From Propionibacteriaceae bacterium (GTDB lineage: Bacteria; Actinomycetota; Actinomycetes; Propionibacteriales; Propionibacteriaceae), in NCBI GenBank assembly GCA_030538315.1, contig JAUNUF010000009.1, positions 1 through 50,114 on the forward strand: a stretch of 50,114 bases of DNA, read 5' to 3'. A program made the position numbers and the translations under genes. The notes under the pieces were generated by a model, which was given only the letters and a program-made list of their open reading frames with translations, was not told the origin of the DNA and ran no database searches. Positions 49,337 through 50,114 of the stretch are shown here, piece by piece (position 1 is the stretch's first letter; every line of letters starts with the position of its first letter).

Positions 49337-49659
49337 GCGCGGCCTCGTCGTAGCTGCCGACCTGGGCGGTGCGGTTGTCAGCGGCCACTATCCGGGCAGC
49401 GGCCACGTCGTCGACATCGACGAATACGGCCTGGACCTCGGTCCATGCGATGGAGCGGGCAGCCTCCACGGGTGTGGTTCCCTGCGAGGATCTCGTTCGG
49501 TCGGCCGGTGAGCGTGCCGAGATTGACCACCACGGGCCGGTATTGACCGTTGACCTCGAGGGATCGGGCGAGTTGCTCGAGGTCACCGCGTCGAGGATTG
49601 CGGTGGTACAGGTTCAGCGTGGCCACGGGGACTTGCTTCAACTCAAGAATCAGGGACAA
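49047..49659 (-). pseudogene. ParB-like nuclease-domain protein with frameshift and altered C-terminus
   Basis: The start is TTG 49659 (AAGGAG 8 nt upstream). VPVATLNLYHRNPRRGDLEQLARSLEVNGQYRPVVVN and PNEILAGNHT are the ParB/Srx-type motifs (NPR and GNHT here). At 49470-49472 (CCC on the minus strand) one extra C pushes the frame; in the other frame the protein goes on normally: EAARSIAWTEVQAVFVDVDDVAAARIVAADNRTAQVGSYD. It then runs into an atypical Arg/Gly/Pro-rich end after about 49150. In phages such proteins lie near the terminase and may nick DNA or methylate together with partners. Error, real mutation and +1 frameshifting are all possible. Confidence 0.7.
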
Positions 49660-49764
49660 CGGAGAGCTCCTTCGGGCTGGAAGGGGTGTTAGGCAGTTGA
49701 GATTTCACACGGAAAGTTGCCTACGTCGGGGATTGGCGGCGGGGGTGTGGTGATCCGAACCCCC

Positions 49765-50103
49765 CTACCCCTTGCGGCGGCGCTGGGCGGCGGCGGCCCG
49801 TTCCTTCTCGGTCTTGATCGCGTGGCATGGCTCGCAGAGTGATTGCAGGTTGGCGTCGTCGTAGAGCGCGCCGCCGTTTGCGATGTTGATGATGTGATCG
49901 GTGTGCACGGCGGTTGCTCCGCAGTGTGCGCAGTCGGGCCAGCGTTTGAGGTGGGCGGCGGCGATCTTCGCCCAGCGGTTCTTGTCCAGGAGCTGGTTGC
50001 GGCGGCTGGGTGTTTCCCATGGCGGGCGTTGGTGCCGGGCGCAGCGGCCGAGTTTGGTTGCGGGGAGTCCGCAGGCGCAGCGGCCGGGTGGGGCGTAGGG
50101 CAT
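49765..50103 (-). CDS. HNH endonuclease
   Basis: 112 residues from ATG 50103. N-terminal CACGLPATKLGRCARH, then C-x2-C (DCAHCGA), the HNH core HTDHIINIANGGALYDDANLQSLCEPCHAIKT with catalytic His and second Cys pair, and a basic tail. Such HNH proteins sit just before the terminase genes in many long-tailed phages and are needed, with the large terminase, for packaging. The 105 nt between this gene and the ParB-like start hold no gene I can see. First late gene visible; the upstream promoter is outside the window. Confidence 0.9.
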   Translation of the reverse strand: MPYAPPGRCACGLPATKLGRCARHQRPPWETPSRRNQLLDKNRWAKIAAAHLKRWPDCAHCGATAVHTDHIINIANGGALYDDANLQSLCEPCHAIKTEKERAAAAQRRRKG

Positions 50104-50114
50104 GGCGGGGGGTC

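Noticed and set aside
27668-50114. Gene transfer agent or tailocin instead of a prophage
   Set aside because: Terminase, portal, capsid, full tail and lysis genes plus attL and integrase remnant point to a phage; a tailocin would lack the head genes. A defective prophage remains possible.

Overview
The window comes from a high-GC actinobacterium. DUF3039, DUF2017, DUF2510-RDD, DUF3618, a Hanks-type kinase, many GTG starts and 1-4 nt stop/start overlaps all fit Actinomycetota. A member of the Propionibacteriaceae is my best guess, but it is only a guess. The window has two parts: ordinary chromosome (1 to about 27.66 kb) and the left end of an integrated siphovirus (about 27.67 kb to the right edge, end not reached).

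Chromosome, left to right. The 3' end of S-adenosylhomocysteine hydrolase is followed by small DUF4342 and DUF3039 genes and an SDR oxidoreductase. Next come an MFS transporter broken by a one-base frameshift and a decayed remnant in which the start of a solute-binding lipoprotein runs into the end of an M20 amidohydrolase. A sensorless Ser/Thr kinase is divergent from a DUF2510-RDD membrane protein. After malQ, a LacI regulator precedes a pair of palindromic operators and a six-gene operon: ABC solute-binding lipoprotein, two permeases, GDPD phosphodiesterase, inositol-monophosphatase-like enzyme, second GDPD. No ATPase is encoded. I infer uptake and stepwise breakdown of a glycerophosphodiester, possibly glycerophosphoinositol. 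pncB (minus) is divergent from a housekeeping run: clpS, DUF2017, murI, rph, rdgB, thyA, a membrane protein, folA, dinB, thpR and tRNA-Leu(UAG). YigZ and Bcp (minus) are divergent from a DUF3618 / GroES-like / CarH-like B12-binding operon. An MFS exporter with a strong terminator ends the chromosomal part.

Prophage. A 3' tRNA fragment (probably tRNA-Lys) on the minus strand at 27,668-27,705 is the likely left attachment site. Three plus-strand genes follow: a small Cys-motif protein, an integrase cut off after its core-binding domain, and a very acidic 287-residue protein with its own promoter and terminator. All late genes lie on the minus strand and run right to left: HNH nuclease, frameshifted ParB-like gene, small HTH protein, small and large terminase, portal fused to a MuF-like domain, prohead protease fused to major capsid, connectors, tail terminator, tail tube, gpG/gpGT with a -1 frameshift site, tape measure, minor tail proteins, membrane proteins, endolysin, holin, and receptor-binding or fibre proteins ending in a carbohydrate-binding protein. 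The layout is that of an HK97-type, long-tailed actinophage. Immunity, replication and the right attachment site must lie beyond the window.

The points most worth a second look are the protease-capsid fusion with an internal start site, the acidic edge gene, the GDPD/IMPase uptake operon, the stand-alone CarH-like B12 protein, the C10 tract between tail-fibre genes, and the signs that the prophage may be crippled (truncated integrase, broken ParB-like gene).
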